64,000 nt of DNA from Synaphobranchus kaupii (lineage: Eukaryota; Chordata; Actinopteri; Anguilliformes; Synaphobranchidae). Positions 1 through 10,802 of the stretch are shown here, in pieces. The notes beneath the pieces are model-generated. The model worked only from the letters and a program-made list of their open reading frames with translations, made no database searches and had not been told where the DNA came from. The first letter of the stretch is position 1. Every line of letters starts with the position of its first letter. The stretch is taken from positions 40,325,569-40,389,568 of the forward strand of contig CM056380.1 of assembly GCA_029718625.1 (NCBI GenBank), in the 5' to 3' direction. Both the position numbers and the translations under genes were made by a program.

Positions 1-413
1 CAACTATCTACAAGCAAAAGATCCTCCCGGTCGAATAAACGCCTCCCTGTCTGCCTGTTTGCCTGTCTCGCGCGTGCATTGGACCATAATTTGGTGGCAG
101 GGGCTTAGGAGAGATATAAGAGGGAGGAGAGCAAAAGGGGGAAGTCTTTTTGCCTTGTATATTTTCAAATCTGCCTACTGCAGCTTTAAATGTGTAATTT
201 TGATTAGTTTTTTTTTTACTGAGTTATAGGCTTTTGTGCCTTCATGAAGATGCAACATATGACAAATATATTGAAATGGAATATATCATCATGATCAGAA
301 AATATATTACAACTATGGCTGGGCTGGTATTGGTGTCCCCAGACCTGAGTATGGTTCATATTTTACTACATATTTCATATTTCACTGGTTCACTAAGCAG
401 AAGATTGACTCAC

Positions 414-483
414 ATTCTTGCGTTTGGAGTCATAGTCCTTAAAGAGCTGGGTGTAGGCATGTTGCAGCTGTGCTAGCTTCCTC
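414..483 (-). CDS. ikbkg: ikbkg coding exon 9 (human exon 6 counterpart, residues 372-395)
   Basis: The 70-nt exon has acceptor TTATCTGTCAG and donor GTGAGTC, phase 2 to 0. After the split lysine codon it encodes RKLAQLQHAYTQLFKDYDSK and ends RKN. This matches the NEMO segment RKLAQLQ-AY-QLF-YD just before the UBAN region. It lacks the extra residues found at the end of human exon 6. The next exon was not found in bases 1-413 and should lie off the left edge. Confidence 0.92.
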
Positions 484-817
484 CTGACAGATAAGGGGAA
501 TAAATAAGTCATATGTTAGAATAATACTCATAAGTTTCACTGGATACAAATCTGTTTGCTATAACTGATATGTTTCATATGCAAAAACATCAACAGTATC
601 AAATAGAAATTGTGGACTTGCTATGCATATTAGAACAGCCTTCAAGTACAAGAGATTTGATATGTACAAAATGTCACCCAGAGGGTTGGAAGCTTCTGGT
701 GTTCATCGTGTGAGCCCAAATGAGTCAATTAATGGGGCACCAGAATACAATATACTTCATCACCCAACCATTGTTTATGGAGACTTGTACATGTATAATG
801 ATAAGCTTTTATTTTTT
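484..817. other. ikbkg intron, unique AT-rich sequence
   Basis: This is intron sequence between ikbkg coding exons 9 and 8. I see no conserved peptide, RNA gene or transposon in it. Bases 1-413, on the other side of exon 9, likewise show nothing recognisable. Confidence 0.5.
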
Positions 818-1318
818 ATGTATTTCAGTGTGTTGTTAGTGTTATGTATTTCAGTGTGTTGTTAGTGTTATGTATTTCAGTGTGTTGTTAGTGTTATGTA
901 TTTCAGTGTGTTGTTAGTGTTATGTATTTCAGTGTGTTGTTAGTGTTATGTATTTCAGTGTGTTGTTAGTGTTATGTATTTCAGTGTGTTGTTAGTGTTA
1001 TGTATTTCAGTGTGTTGTTAGTGTTATGTATTTCAGTGTGTTGTTAGTGTTATGTATTTCAGTGTGTTGTTAGTGTTATGTATTTCAGTGTGTTGTTAGT
1101 GTTATGTATTTCAGTGTGTTGTTAGTGTTATGTATTTCAGTGTGTTGTTAGTGTTATGTATTTCAGTGTGTTGTTAGTGTTATGTATTTCAGTGTGTTGT
1201 TAGTGTTATGTATTTCAGTGTGTTGTTAGTGTTATGTATTTCAGTGTGTTGTTAGTGTTATGTATTTCAGTGTGTTGTTAGTGTTATGTATTTCAGTGTG
1301 TTGTTAGTGTTATGTATT
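818..1318. repeat. 26-bp minisatellite, about 19 copies
   Basis: The unit is about TATGTATTTCAGTGTGTTGT plus TAGTGT, and the copies are nearly identical, which points to recent expansion. It lies inside an ikbkg intron and away from any exon. Confidence 0.95.
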
Positions 1319-1436
1319 ACTGGTGTCAGTGATAAATTTAGTCAGTGCTAAAGGCCCAGATTTATCGCACCAGTCTCATTGTTATAATTACAATTTCAGT
1401 GTTTTACCCTCAGTCAGTGTTAAAGCCAGAGACCAA

Positions 1437-1601
1437 GGGCCTGATCTACAAAGACCTTTAGCACACGGAAAACCATTTAGCACACGGAAAACCATTTAGC
1501 ACACGCAAAACCATGACCAATGATTGGAATTTATTTTGCAGCAATCATTGGTCATGTTATTGGATTTGTGCTTGTGCTAAAGGTCTTTGTAAATCAGGCC
1601 C
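1437..1601. mobile_element. small MITE with about 28-bp terminal inverted repeats
   Basis: The left end GGGCCTGATCTACAAAGACC is matched in reverse at the right end (GGTCTTTGTAAATCAGGCCC). Inside there is a second palindrome around ACCAATGATTG/CAATCATTGGT and a short direct triplication containing TTAGCACACG. There is no coding capacity. A partly similar end (CTTGATTTACCAAAAACC) occurs near 34453. Confidence 0.75.
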
Positions 1602-1697
1602 AAAGTGTAGTTGTGTCAATGTCAGTGTTAAAGCCTCCCTCTCAGAGTCCTAGCCCCAGAGTAGACATTGTATTCCCTATGTATTGTATCAACAGAG

Positions 1698-2303
1698 TTG
1701 GTGTTAGTGTTAAAGCCAGTGTCAGTGTTAAAGCCAGAGTGTCAGTGTTAAAGCCAGAGTGTCAGTGTTAAAGCCAGAGTTTCAGTGTTAAAGCCAGAGT
1801 GTCAGTGCTAAAGCCAGTTTCAGTGTTAAAGCCAGAGTTTCAGTGTTAAAGCCAGAGTTTCAGTATTAAAGCCAGAGTATCAGTATTAAAGCCAGAGTTT
1901 CAGTATTAAAGCCAGTGTTTAAGTATTAAAGCCAGTGTTAGTGTTAAAGCCAGAGTGTTAATGTTAAAGCCAGTGTCAGTGTTAAAGCCAGAGTGTCAGT
2001 GTTAAAGCCAGAGTGTCAGTGTTAAAGCCAGAGTGTCAGTGTTAAAGCCAGAGTGTCAGTGTTAAAGCCAGAGTGTCAGTGTTAAAGCCAGTGTGTTAGT
2101 GTTAAAGCCAGAGAGCTAATGTTAAAGCCAGAGAGCTAATGTTAAAGCCAGTGTCAGTGTTAAAGCCAGAGTATTAGTGTTAAAGCCAGAGTGTCAGTGT
2201 TAAAGCCAGAGTGTCAGTGTTAAATCCAGAGTGTCAGTGTTAAAGCCAGAGTGTCAGTGTTAAAGCCAGAGTGTCAGTGTTAAAGCCAGAGTGTCAGTGT
2301 TAA
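1698..2303. repeat. 20-bp minisatellite, about 30 copies, next to an ikbkg donor
   Basis: The unit is GTGTCAGTGTTAAAGCCAGA with scattered substitutions and length variants. The array stops about 10 bases from the donor of the exon at 2313-2466, so on the minus strand the intron enters the array almost at once. Confidence 0.95.
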
Positions 2304-2312
2304 GATCCCAAC

Positions 2313-2466
2313 TTTTCTTCGGTGAGGACAAGTCTCTCGGTTCTCAGGGCCGACTCCAGGTTGTGGGTCTGCAGACGCAGCGTATCCACCGTCACACTGT
2401 GCTGCTTCCTCAGCTGCTCCAGCTCCCTCTGGATACAGTGCAAATCGTCTGTCCCGCATAGATAGC
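2313..2466 (-). CDS. ikbkg: ikbkg coding exon 8 (human exon 5 counterpart) with an apparent 1-nt insertion
   Basis: The acceptor CTCTCTCAG precedes base 2466 and the donor GTTGGG follows base 2313. The conserved peptide is LHCIQRELEQLRKQHSV, then a helix with LRLQ and ALRTER, ending TEE plus two bases. The next exon completes this to EEK-RKLAQLQ, as in human NEMO. The exon measures 154 nt, whereas phase 2 at both ends requires a multiple of three, and human exon 5 is 153 nt. The surplus base is near the exon start, most simply in the G run at 2453-2455 (C on the plus strand). As written, the frame breaks around residue 326. A sequencing or assembly error is more likely than a null allele. Confidence 0.88.
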
Positions 2467-2526
2467 CTGAGAGAGGGAGAGACAATTAAATTAAACAATA
2501 AATTGGAAATTTACCGCACTCTAGCT

Positions 2527-3230
2527 CGAAATTACTCCGTCTGAATACCCGACACAAGCTAAAAACCCAAAACAAAGACGCACATTGACAATGTACAGAC
2601 TCAGTGACCACAGCATTGCCGTTGAAACTGGTCGCCACAAAAAGACCTGGCTGCCAAAAGAGAACAGGCTGTGTGCTCACTGCAACCTGGCAGAGGTAGA
2701 GACAGAGGCCCACTACTGCCCCAAGTACCTATTAATTCGAAGCCAATATTTTTCCAAATTCAATGCGCAAATGCACCAATTTGAATACCAATCAGAATCA
2801 AATTAATTAATAGTAGTTCTGGGAGAAGAGGATGCCACAATAGAAATGGCAGCTCATTACGTCTCTGCCTGCCATCATTTAAGAGAGGGTGTGGACTAAT
2901 TTAAATAGTAAATAGTCATCTATGTTCTTTTTAATACTGCCAGGGTTTATATGTAATATGTATTACATTATAGTACTAAATGTCCTTTGACCTTGGATTA
3001 TGAGTACTGGCGGGGGGGGGGGGGTGTTATTCATGTTTTGTTTAGTTTTTCTCTCTCCTCCTTCTTGGGTATGGGGGATGTTTATTGTCTGTCATTCATG
3101 TATCAATGCTTGTGCAACACAAGTTTACTTGTCATGCAAATAAAGCACATTTGAATTTGAAAGAGAGAGAGAGAGAGAGAGAGAGACATGGGAGAGAGAA
3201 AGAGAGGGGGAGAGAGAGACATGCTTCATT
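2527..3230 (+). mobile_element. LINE 3' end fragment with GA-rich tail
   Basis: Bases 2585-2800 encode a C-terminal piece of a non-LTR retrotransposon polyprotein. It contains MYRLSDHSIAVETGRHKKTW and a cysteine/histidine cluster (LCAHCNLAEVETEAHYC). The 3' end CAAATAAAGCACATTTGAAT is typical of fish LINE tails and is followed by a (GA)n tract at about 3160-3215. A frameshift or deletion follows the cysteine cluster, so the fragment is dead. Confidence 0.7.
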
Positions 3231-3960
3231 TGAGCTCCTGGATTTTTCACAAATTTGGTTGTTTTTAAAATGATTAAAAAAGAAAAAAGAAAACTCAACA
3301 TAACCGGAAGGAAGAAGAGGATGCAGGGACACTATTAATTTTGACTACAAAGTAAACAGTTTCTCATAAAAAGTTAAAACATAAGGAATAACACAGGAGA
3401 AAAGCAGCAAGAAGCAGAGGAGACAGTGAGAGACAGAGCTAGCAAAAGAGCTAGCAACAGAGCGAGCAAAAGAGCTAGCAAAAGAGCTAGCAACAGAGCT
3501 AGCAACAGAGCTAGCAAAAGAGCTAGCAACAGAGCTAACAGAGCTAGCAACAGAGCTAGCAACAAAGCTAGCAAAAGACCAACAAAAGAAAACAAGGAAA
3601 AAGGATCAAGAACCATCCCCAAAGCCAAAGTTAAAATTAGTTTTTTGTTTTTTTCTCCACGAGGGCGCAGCCATATTGGACCAACTGCGGTCATGACGTC
3701 ACTAGGTTGTTTGGTCTCAGCTGTTCAATGTATTACTATGGGAAAGTAGCTGACTTTCAGTGAGCTCAACGATGTATTGTGAGGAAAAAATAAAACAAAA
3801 AACGCACTGACGGTCTTTTTGTATTGTCCCGAGATGCTCAAATGAGTATTACAGAACAAAACTAAATTTAAAACTTAATTTCCACTGTTCTTTTTCCAGC
3901 AAATATGGGTCGGTTTGAGATTTGAACGCACGGTCATATCTAATTTAAGGTAAAAAGCTA
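3231..3960. other. intronic sequence with a 12-bp minisatellite
   Basis: Bases 3425-3575 carry about 13 imperfect copies of AGAGCTAGCAAC. The rest is AT-rich intron sequence with no recognisable gene. The stretch from about 3600 may already belong to the LINE described next. Confidence 0.6.
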
Positions 3961-3967
3961 ACGAACC

Positions 3968-4137
3968 AGGGCCACTTTACCGAGTGCTTCATGTCCCCTT
4001 TAACGAACCAGAGCCACTTTACCGAGTGCTTCATGTCCCCTTTAACGAACAAGAGCCACTTTACCGAGTGCTTCATGTCCCCTTTAACGAACCAGAGCCA
4101 CTATACCGAGTGCTTCATGTCCCCTTTAACACTTTAA
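3968..4137. repeat. 42-bp tandem repeat, 4 copies
   Basis: The unit contains GAGTGCTTCATGTCCCCTTT followed by AACGAACCAGAGCCACTTTA. The four copies are almost identical and lie just upstream of the LINE coding remnant. Confidence 0.9.
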
Positions 4138-4239
4138 AAGCACAGGCAGAGACTGAGACACCTCAGGAAACAGTGAACAGCAGGGGAGGAAAACCATTGT
4201 GTAGTCCAGCACAGGCAGCAAGAGAGCACAGTCTCCCAA

Positions 4240-6560
4240 ATGAGAGAGAGCCTTTCTCTACAAGAGGTAGAACTGGTGGAACTGAGAGAGCTGGTAGTGG
4301 ATCACTTTACAACCAGTGACTCCTCACAACACCTAAAAGACCAGCTCAGCCAAATAAAAAATGAGCTGAAAGCCTCACTACAGGAGCTGAGAGGAGAGGT
4401 GCAGGAGTTGCAGAAGGACAGGGAGGTGCTGAGGAGGGAGCTCACTGCAGTGAGGGAGGAGCTGCACAAGGACAGGGAGGTGCTGAGGAGGGAGCTCACT
4501 GCAGTTAGAGAGGAGCTGCAGAAGGACAGGGAGGTGCTGGGGAGGGAGCTCACTGCAGTTAGAGAGGAGCTGCAGAAGGACAGGGAGGTGCTGAGGAGGG
4601 AGCTCACTGCAGTTAGAGAGGAGCTGCAGAAGGACAGGGAGGTGCTGAGGAGGGAGCTCACTGCAGTTAGAGAGGAGTTGCAGAAGGACAGGGAGGTGCT
4701 GAGGAGGGAGCTCACTGCAGTTAGAGAGGAGCTGCAGAAGGACAGGGAGGTGCTGAGGAGGGAGCTCACTGCAGTTAGAGAGGAGCTGCAGAAGGACAGG
4801 GAGGTGCTGGGGAGCATGCTCGGTCTGTACATCGTCAATGGTAGGTTACGAGGGGACTCTCTAGGGAGATACACCTACTGCTCACCTCTTGGCTGTAGTA
4901 CAGTTCATTACATGGTCACAGATATGGACCCTTTCTCTTTCAGAGCATTCACCATCAAGCCACTAACCCCTCTGTCTGATCACAGCCAAATTACTGTATA
5001 TCTCAAAAGGACAGAAACTAACACCACCACACACACACAGCCCAGTAAGCTGTTCAGTATCCCCAAATCATACAGATGGGCCCAAAACAGCACTGAAGAA
5101 TTCCAGCAATCACCACCCAAGAAATTCAAACATTATTAGACACCTTTCTGGAAACCACATACACTCACAGTAAAGAAGGATTGAAATTGTCAAAAAATAG
5201 ACCAAAAAATCCCAAAGAGGAAAACTGGTTTGATATAGATTGTCAAAACATAAGGAAAGAATTTAGGAAATTATCAAATCAAAAACATTGAGACCCAAAA
5301 AAACACAGATTTACACCTTAATTACTGTGAGACTCTAAAGCATTATAAACGTACTCAGAACCAAAAAGGCACAATACACCCGCAAACAACTGACACTAAT
5401 TGAGGAGCCCATAAACACAAACAGATTCTGGGAAAATTGGAATAATCTTAAAAAAAAACTAATAATGAAGAATTGGCCATACAAAATGGAGAAATCTGGA
5501 CTAACCATTTCAAAACACTGTATGAGAAAGTAACACCAGGTATGCAATCAAAGAAAAATTTAATAAATTGTAATTGTCAATAAAAGACAACCAGAATCCT
5601 TTGGACTCCCCCATTACTGAGAATGGAATCAAGGACTCATAACCCCAATATTTAAAAGTGGAGATAAATTTGACCCCAAAAACTACTGAGGCATTTGTGT
5701 GAACAGTAATCTGGGGAAGGTTTTTTGTAGCATTATTAATTCTAGACATCAATACTTCCTTAATGAGCACAATGTCTTTAGTAAAAGTCTAATTGGATTC
5801 CTACCAAAACACCGCACGTGTGACCGTATTTACTATTTACACCCTACACACCCTGATCGACAAACATGTCAACCAAGAAAAAAACAAAATATTTGCTTGT
5901 TTTATAGACTTCGGAAAAGCTTTCGATTCAATCTGGCATAAAGGCTTATTATACAAAATTATTTAAAGTGGTGTAGGGGGTAAAATATATGACATTATTA
6001 AAACAATGTACACAGGCAATATGTGTAGCATCAAAATTGGCAACAAAAGAACAGATTTCTTTACACAGGGGCGTGGAGTGAAGCAGGGCTGCAGTTTAAG
6101 TCCAACTCTATTCAACATCTATATCAACGATCTGGCAACTATGTTGGAGAAATCTACAGTCCCTGGTCTCACTCTCCATGAGTAGAGAAAATTTAAATTA
6201 AACTTCTGCTCTATGCAGACGACCTGGTGCTTCTGTCACCCACTGAACATAGATTACAGCAGAGCCTGGACCTGTTGGAGCAGTATTGCCAATCCTGGGC
6301 CTTGGCAATAAACATGACAAAGACTAAAATAATGATTTTCCAAAAAAGATCCAGATCTCAGGGAGCTAGACACAACTTCACAATAGGAAAAAAAGTAATT
6401 GAACACTGTACAAATTATAATTATTTACTCATACTCTCTCTGAAGGTAAAACACACAGAACAACATAAAACAGACCCGATAGATGCATCCTTACTCATTA
6501 TTCTCTTCCTCAGTGCATACCCATGTAATTCAGTTCTCCCAAAGAATATAGGGATTGAGA
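4240..6560 (+). pseudogene. degenerate LINE: coiled coil, endonuclease tail and reverse transcriptase
   Basis: An open frame at 4240-5139 starts with a glutamate-rich segment, then has about 7-8 copies of an 18-residue block (QKDREVLRRELTAVREEL). It passes directly into what looks like the C-terminal part of an AP-type endonuclease (RGDSLGRYTYCSPLGCSTV, PLTPLSDHSQITVYLK). Downstream, interrupted by stops and frameshifts, are reverse transcriptase segments: IDFGKAFDSIWHKGL near 5905-5950, QGRGVKQGCSLSPTLFNIYI near 6065-6125, and the catalytic LLYADDLVLLSP at about 6205-6240. Most of the endonuclease is missing and the reverse transcriptase is broken, so it cannot move. The clade is not certain; an I/Nimb-like fish LINE is plausible. 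Confidence 0.75.
4405..4815. repeat. 54-bp tandem repeat inside the LINE frame
   Basis: The unit encodes 18 residues and is repeated about 7-8 times with over 90 percent identity by eye. The period keeps both the reading frame and the helical pattern. Confidence 0.93.
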
Positions 6561-6690
6561 ATAATAATATTAATAATACATATCTGTATAGCACATTTTC
6601 AGACAATGAACTGCAGCCCAAAGTGCTTTACATTAAAAGGAAATATATAAAACAAAGCAAAGAAAAAACATGAGATAAGAGATAAAATAT
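6560..6690. repeat. dispersed repeat fragment ending near a Tc1 insertion
   Basis: An (AAT)n-like stretch is followed by TGTATAGCACATTTTCAGAC and AAAGTGCTTTACATT. This is a common tail motif of fish dispersed repeats, and a related fragment lies near 21455-21510. Its family is not resolved. Confidence 0.4.
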
Positions 6691-6693
6691 ATA

Positions 6694-8148
6694 CAGTGCC
6701 CGTCCACAATTATTGGCACCCCTGGTAAAGATGAGTAAAAAGGGTTATAAAAAATTCACCTTTTGGTGAATTAGCTTAATCTCACACTGAACAAATGAGT
6801 AAAATCCAACCTTTAATTGAAGTAAATTTATTCTGAGAAAAAAAGATCCCTCAGCAAGAAATAATAATTTTTTAACAAAACCATGTGTGCCACAATTATT
6901 GGCACCCCTAGAAATTCTTATGAACAAAATGTAACTGAAGCATTTTTTCCATTTATATTTTACTTTTTAGTGTTTAGGAACTTTCAAGCAGTAATCCATG
7001 ACTTCCTGTTTCACTGGGGTATAAATATGAGGTGACACAGAGGCCATATTCCCTTATTCATACTTCAACATTGGAAAGATAAGAGCACACATAAATCAAA
7101 TTAGTGAAAAGTGTGTTGAGCTTCATAAGTCAGGGAATGGCTATAAAAAAAATAGCTACTCACCTGAAAATGCCCATATCTACCGTTAGGGTAATACTTA
7201 AAAAGTTCAAAGCAACTGGAACTGTTACAAACTTGCCTGGAAGAGGACCCAAGCTTATTTTTCCCCCACGCACAGTGAGGAGGATGGTAAGAGAGGCAAA
7301 AAAATCCTCAAGGATTACTGTTGGAGAATTACAGAGGAAAGTAGCATCTTAGGGTCATCAAGTCTCCAAAACTACCATTAGATGTCACCTCCACAAATTA
7401 TTTGGAAGGCATGCCAGAAAAAAGCCTTTCCTGTCATTTCACCACAAATGTAAGCACCTGGAGTTTGCTAAACGCTACTGGAACCTTGACTGGAACCGTG
7501 TTCTACAGTCAGATGAAACTAAAATTGAGCTTTTCGGCAACCAACACTCAAGGTGGGTTTGGCGTAAAAAGAAGGATGGCTATACCGAAAATAACCTGAT
7601 CCCCCTGTTAAGTACGGTGGAGGTTCTGTGATGTTGTGGGGCTGTTTTTCCTCCAAAGGCCCTGGGAACCTTGTTAGGGTACATGGCATCAAGAACTCCA
7701 TGAAATAACTCTGAATCTGGCTGCCTCTGCCAGGAAACTAAAACTGGGTCGTCGTTGGAGCTTCCAGCAGGACAATGATCCAAAACATACACCCAAATCA
7801 ACACAAAAATGGTTCACTGAACACTAGGACTCTGGATGATCTGGAGAGATTCTGGAAAGAGGAATGGTCTCAGATTCCTTGCTCTGTATTCTCCAACCTT
7901 ACTAGATGTTACGGGAGAAGACTCAGTGCTGTTTTATTGGCAAAGGGGGGTTGTAGAAAGTACTAAATACAGGGGTGCCAATAATTGATGAGGGATTTTT
8001 TTTTTCTCAGAATAAATTTACTTCAATTAAAGGTTGAATTTTTCTCATTTTTTCAGTGTGAGATTAAGCTAATTCACCAAACGGTGAATTTTTTATAACC
8101 CTTTTAACTCATCTTTACCAGAGGTGCCAATAATTGTGGAGGGCACTG
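6694..8148 (+). mobile_element. Tc1/mariner element A, dead transposase on plus strand
   Basis: The ends are CAGTGCCCGTCCACAATTAT and its inverse GTGGAGGGCACTG, flanked by TA. The ends are long and include a second inverted block (TTCACC-TTTGGTGAATTAGC). Bases 7104-7965 hold a broken transposase: a helix-turn-helix region with LKMPISTVRVILKKFKATGT, a GRGPK motif, SDETKIELFG with the first catalytic aspartate, and [10 protein letters not shown] with the second. Several stops and frameshifts are present. Confidence 0.88.
7104..7965 (+). pseudogene. Tc1-like transposase pseudogene (element A)
   Basis: The product would bind the element's inverted ends and cut and paste them with a DDE nuclease. 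The first 82 codons are open (paired DNA-binding domain), but the rest is spread over three frames with in-frame stops. The third acidic residue region is not recognisable. Confidence 0.8.
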
Positions 8149-8521
8149 TATATGTAAAAAAATAAAAAAATAAAAAATGATTAAAAACATTACTGATGGA
8201 GATTCACTCATAGGGACTGCGACAGAAGTAGCCTTTGAAAGTGATTGGAGACCCTAGAAAGTCTAGCCTTGCTTCATCTATAGCTGTGCTCCAAAGCACA
8301 TACAGTCAAGCCGGAAAGTCTCCCCACCCCTTTCACCTTCTCCACGTTTTATTACGTTACAGACTTATACTACAATAGATTGAGTTCATTTTTTGCCTCA
8401 AACATCTACACACAATAGCCAATAATGACGAAGTGAAAACAGGTTTTTAGAAAATATGCAAGTTTATTTTACTGACAAAAATAGGTTATTTAGGGGTTAC
8501 ATATCTGTACACACCCTTAGC

Positions 8522-9964
8522 CTAATACTTGGTGGCTGCACCTTTGGTAGCGATTACAGCTTCAAGGCATCTTGGGAAAGAAGCTACGAGCTTGGCACAC
8601 TTGTTTCTGGACATCTTTGCCCATTCCTCTTGGCATATCCTTGCAAGCTCCGTCAGGTTAGATGGGGAGCGTCGGTACACAGCCATTTTCAGCTCTTTCC
8701 ACAGATGTTCAATTGGATTCAGGTCTGGGCTCTGGCTGGGCCACTCAAGGACATGCACAGACTTTCTCCGAAGCCACTCCTTTGTTCTCTTGGCTGTGTG
8801 CTTCGGGTCGTTGTCATGTTGGAAGGTAAACCTTCGCCCCAGTCTGAGGTCCAGAGCGCTCTGGAGCAGGTTTTCTTCAAGGATCTCGGTGTACTTAGCT
8901 GCATTCATCTTTCCCTCTATCAGGACTAGTCGCCCCGTTCCCGCTGCTGAAAAACATCCCCACATCATGATGCTGCCACCGCCATGCTTCACTGTAGGGA
9001 TGGTATTAGCCAGGTGATGAGCGGTGCCTGGTTTCCTCCAGACATGACGCTTGGTATTCAGGCCAAAAAGTTCCATTTTGGTTTCATCAGACCAGAGAAT
9101 CTTGATTCTCATGGTTAGAGAGTCCTCTAGGTGCCTTTTGGCAAACTCCAAGCGGGCTGTGATGTGCCTTTTTTTATTTTTAAAAATTTTTTATTTCTGA
9201 TTTTTTCCCATTTTCTCCCAATTTAGTAGCCAATTGAACCCTTATTCTAATTCAATTCCCCCCGTGTAGCAACCGCTAGAGAACCACCGCTGCACAACCC
9301 CGTCAGCCGGTAGTAGACAGAGGTCGCCACGTCCTTATTCAGGGCGCGACTCCTCAACGCTGACCGTGGTTCCAGCTCGCCCGGGGCCGCTATGCGCGCA
9401 GCGATTCTCTCCGAGCCCCTCCCCCCACCCGGAAGCAGCCGCCAATTGCCGCTCCCACAGGGCACCGGCCATGCTCGGATCTGGCAGGACCGGGGCGCGA
9501 AGCCCGATCCTCGGAGCACAACTGCACCGACTGAAAGTCGGCACTCTTACCGTTGTACCACCGCAGCGCCCCTATGATGTGCCTTTTACTAAGGAGTCGC
9601 TTCCGTCTGGCCACTCTACCATAAAGGCCTGATTGGTGGAGTGCTGCCTGGACGGTTGATCTTCTGAAAGGTTCTCCCATCTCCACAAGGATATGCTGGA
9701 GCTCTGTCAGAGTGACCCTCGGGTTCCTGCTCACCTCCCTGGCCAAGGCCCGTCTTCCCCGATTGCTCAGTTTGGCCGGACGGCCAGGCGGCCAGGTCTA
9801 GGAAGATTCTTGGTGGTTCCAAACTTCTTCCATTTACGAATGATGGTGGCCACTGTGCTCTTTGGGACCTGTAAAGCTGCAGATATTTTTCCATACCCTT
9901 CTCCAGATCTATGCCTTGACACAATCCTGTTTCTGAGGTCTGCAGATAATTCCTTTGACCCCAT
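8522..9964 (-). pseudogene. Tc1-like transposase, copy 1, disrupted by SINE and frameshift
   Basis: All three DDE blocks are readable: SDETK, DNDPKH and PIEHLWKEL. The N-terminal paired-type domain is readable as well. The reading frame is interrupted between the two halves by the SINE and by the duplicated GGCCAGGC block, so no active enzyme is encoded. Confidence 0.9.
9173..9575 (-). mobile_element. tRNA-derived SINE with 12-bp target-site duplication
   Basis: Both sides carry GATGTGCCTTTT (9161-9172 and 9576-9587), which is present only once in the uninterrupted Tc1 copy at 32460. On the minus strand the element starts GGGGCGCTGCGGTGGTACAA. TGGTACAACGG fits the polymerase III A box, and GGATCGGGCTTCGCGCC resembles a B-box arm. 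The 3' part ends in an A-rich tail (T-rich on the plus strand, 9171-9200). It gives a clean relative date: it inserted after this Tc1 copy. Confidence 0.88.
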
Positions 9965-10365
9965 GGCTTGGAGTTTGCTCTGACATGCACTGTCAACTGT
10001 GGGACCTTATATAGGCAGGTGTTGGCAATCCCCAATCATGTCCAATCAATTGAATTTATCACAGGTGGACTCCAATTAAGTTGTAGAAACATCTCAAGCA
10101 GTATCAGTGGAAACAAAATGCACCTCAGCTCACTTTTGGGTGTCATATCAAAGGGTGTGCACACTTGTGTACATATGATATTTTACATTTAGATTTTTAA
10201 TAAATTAGCACAAATGTCTAAAAACCTGTTTTCACTTTGTCATTATGGGCTATTTTGTGTAGAATTTTGACAAAAAATGAACTCAATCTATTGTAGAATA
10301 TGTCTGTAACGTAATAAAACATGGAGAAGGTGAAAGGAGTGTTCAGACTTCCCGGCTTGACTGTA

Positions 10366-10801
10366 TATAACTCACACACACATAAACATTAGAGGTGCTT
10401 ACTCATACATAGATATATAACCCACACACACATAGATGCTAGAGGTGCTTACTCATACATAGATATATAACTCACACACACATAGATGCTAGAGGTGCTT
10501 ACTCATACATAGATATATAACTCACACACACATAGATGTTAGAGGTGCTTACTCATACATAGATATATAACTCACACACACATAGATGTTAGAGGTGCTT
10601 ACTCATACATAGATATATAACTCACACACACATAGATGTTAGAGGTGCTTACTCATACATAGATATATAACTCACACACACATAGATGTTAGAGGTGCTT
10701 ACTCATAAATAGATATATAACTCACACACACATAGATGTTAGAGGTGCTTACTCATACGTAGATATATAACCCACACACACATAGATGTTAGAGGTGCTT
10801 A
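10366..10801. repeat. 50-bp minisatellite, about 8-9 copies, carrying ikbkg donor copies
   Basis: The unit is about TAGATGTTAGAGGTGCTTAC, TCATACATAGATATATAACT and (CA)5. On the minus strand each unit contains GTAAGCACCTCTAACATC, the same bases that follow the exon at 10803-10918. The array ends exactly at the real donor. Confidence 0.95.
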
Positions 10802-10802
10802 C

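Larger units (their letters stand above)
8303..10363 (-). mobile_element. Tc1/mariner element B, copy 1, interrupted by a SINE
   Basis: The inverted ends are CAGTCAAGCCGGAAAGTC and CCCGGCTTGACTG, with flanking TA. The minus-strand transposase is split. Its N-terminus is at 9767-9964 (MGSKELSADLRNRIVSRHRS) and its C-terminus at 8522-9151 ([30 protein letters not shown]). It is broken by a SINE at 9173-9575 and by an 8-bp tandem duplication near 9782-9800. Without the SINE and one target copy it would be about 1.65 kb, close to the second copy at 31604-33225. Confidence 0.93.

Noticed and set aside
1520..1771. 83-codon plus-strand frame over the MITE and 20-bp array
   Set aside because: It spans unrelated repeat types and has no conserved content.
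3426..3749. Arginine/serine-repeat frame (RASNRASK)
   Set aside because: Translation of a 12-bp tandem repeat without start context or conserved domain.
8456..9017. Plus-strand frames over the Tc1 copy (and the same at 31757-32318)
   Set aside because: They are antisense shadows of the minus-strand transposase, which shows the DDE motifs.
9247..9746. GC-rich frames over the SINE
   Set aside because: The stretch is a SINE insertion with target duplications. The frames mix SINE and transposase sequence.
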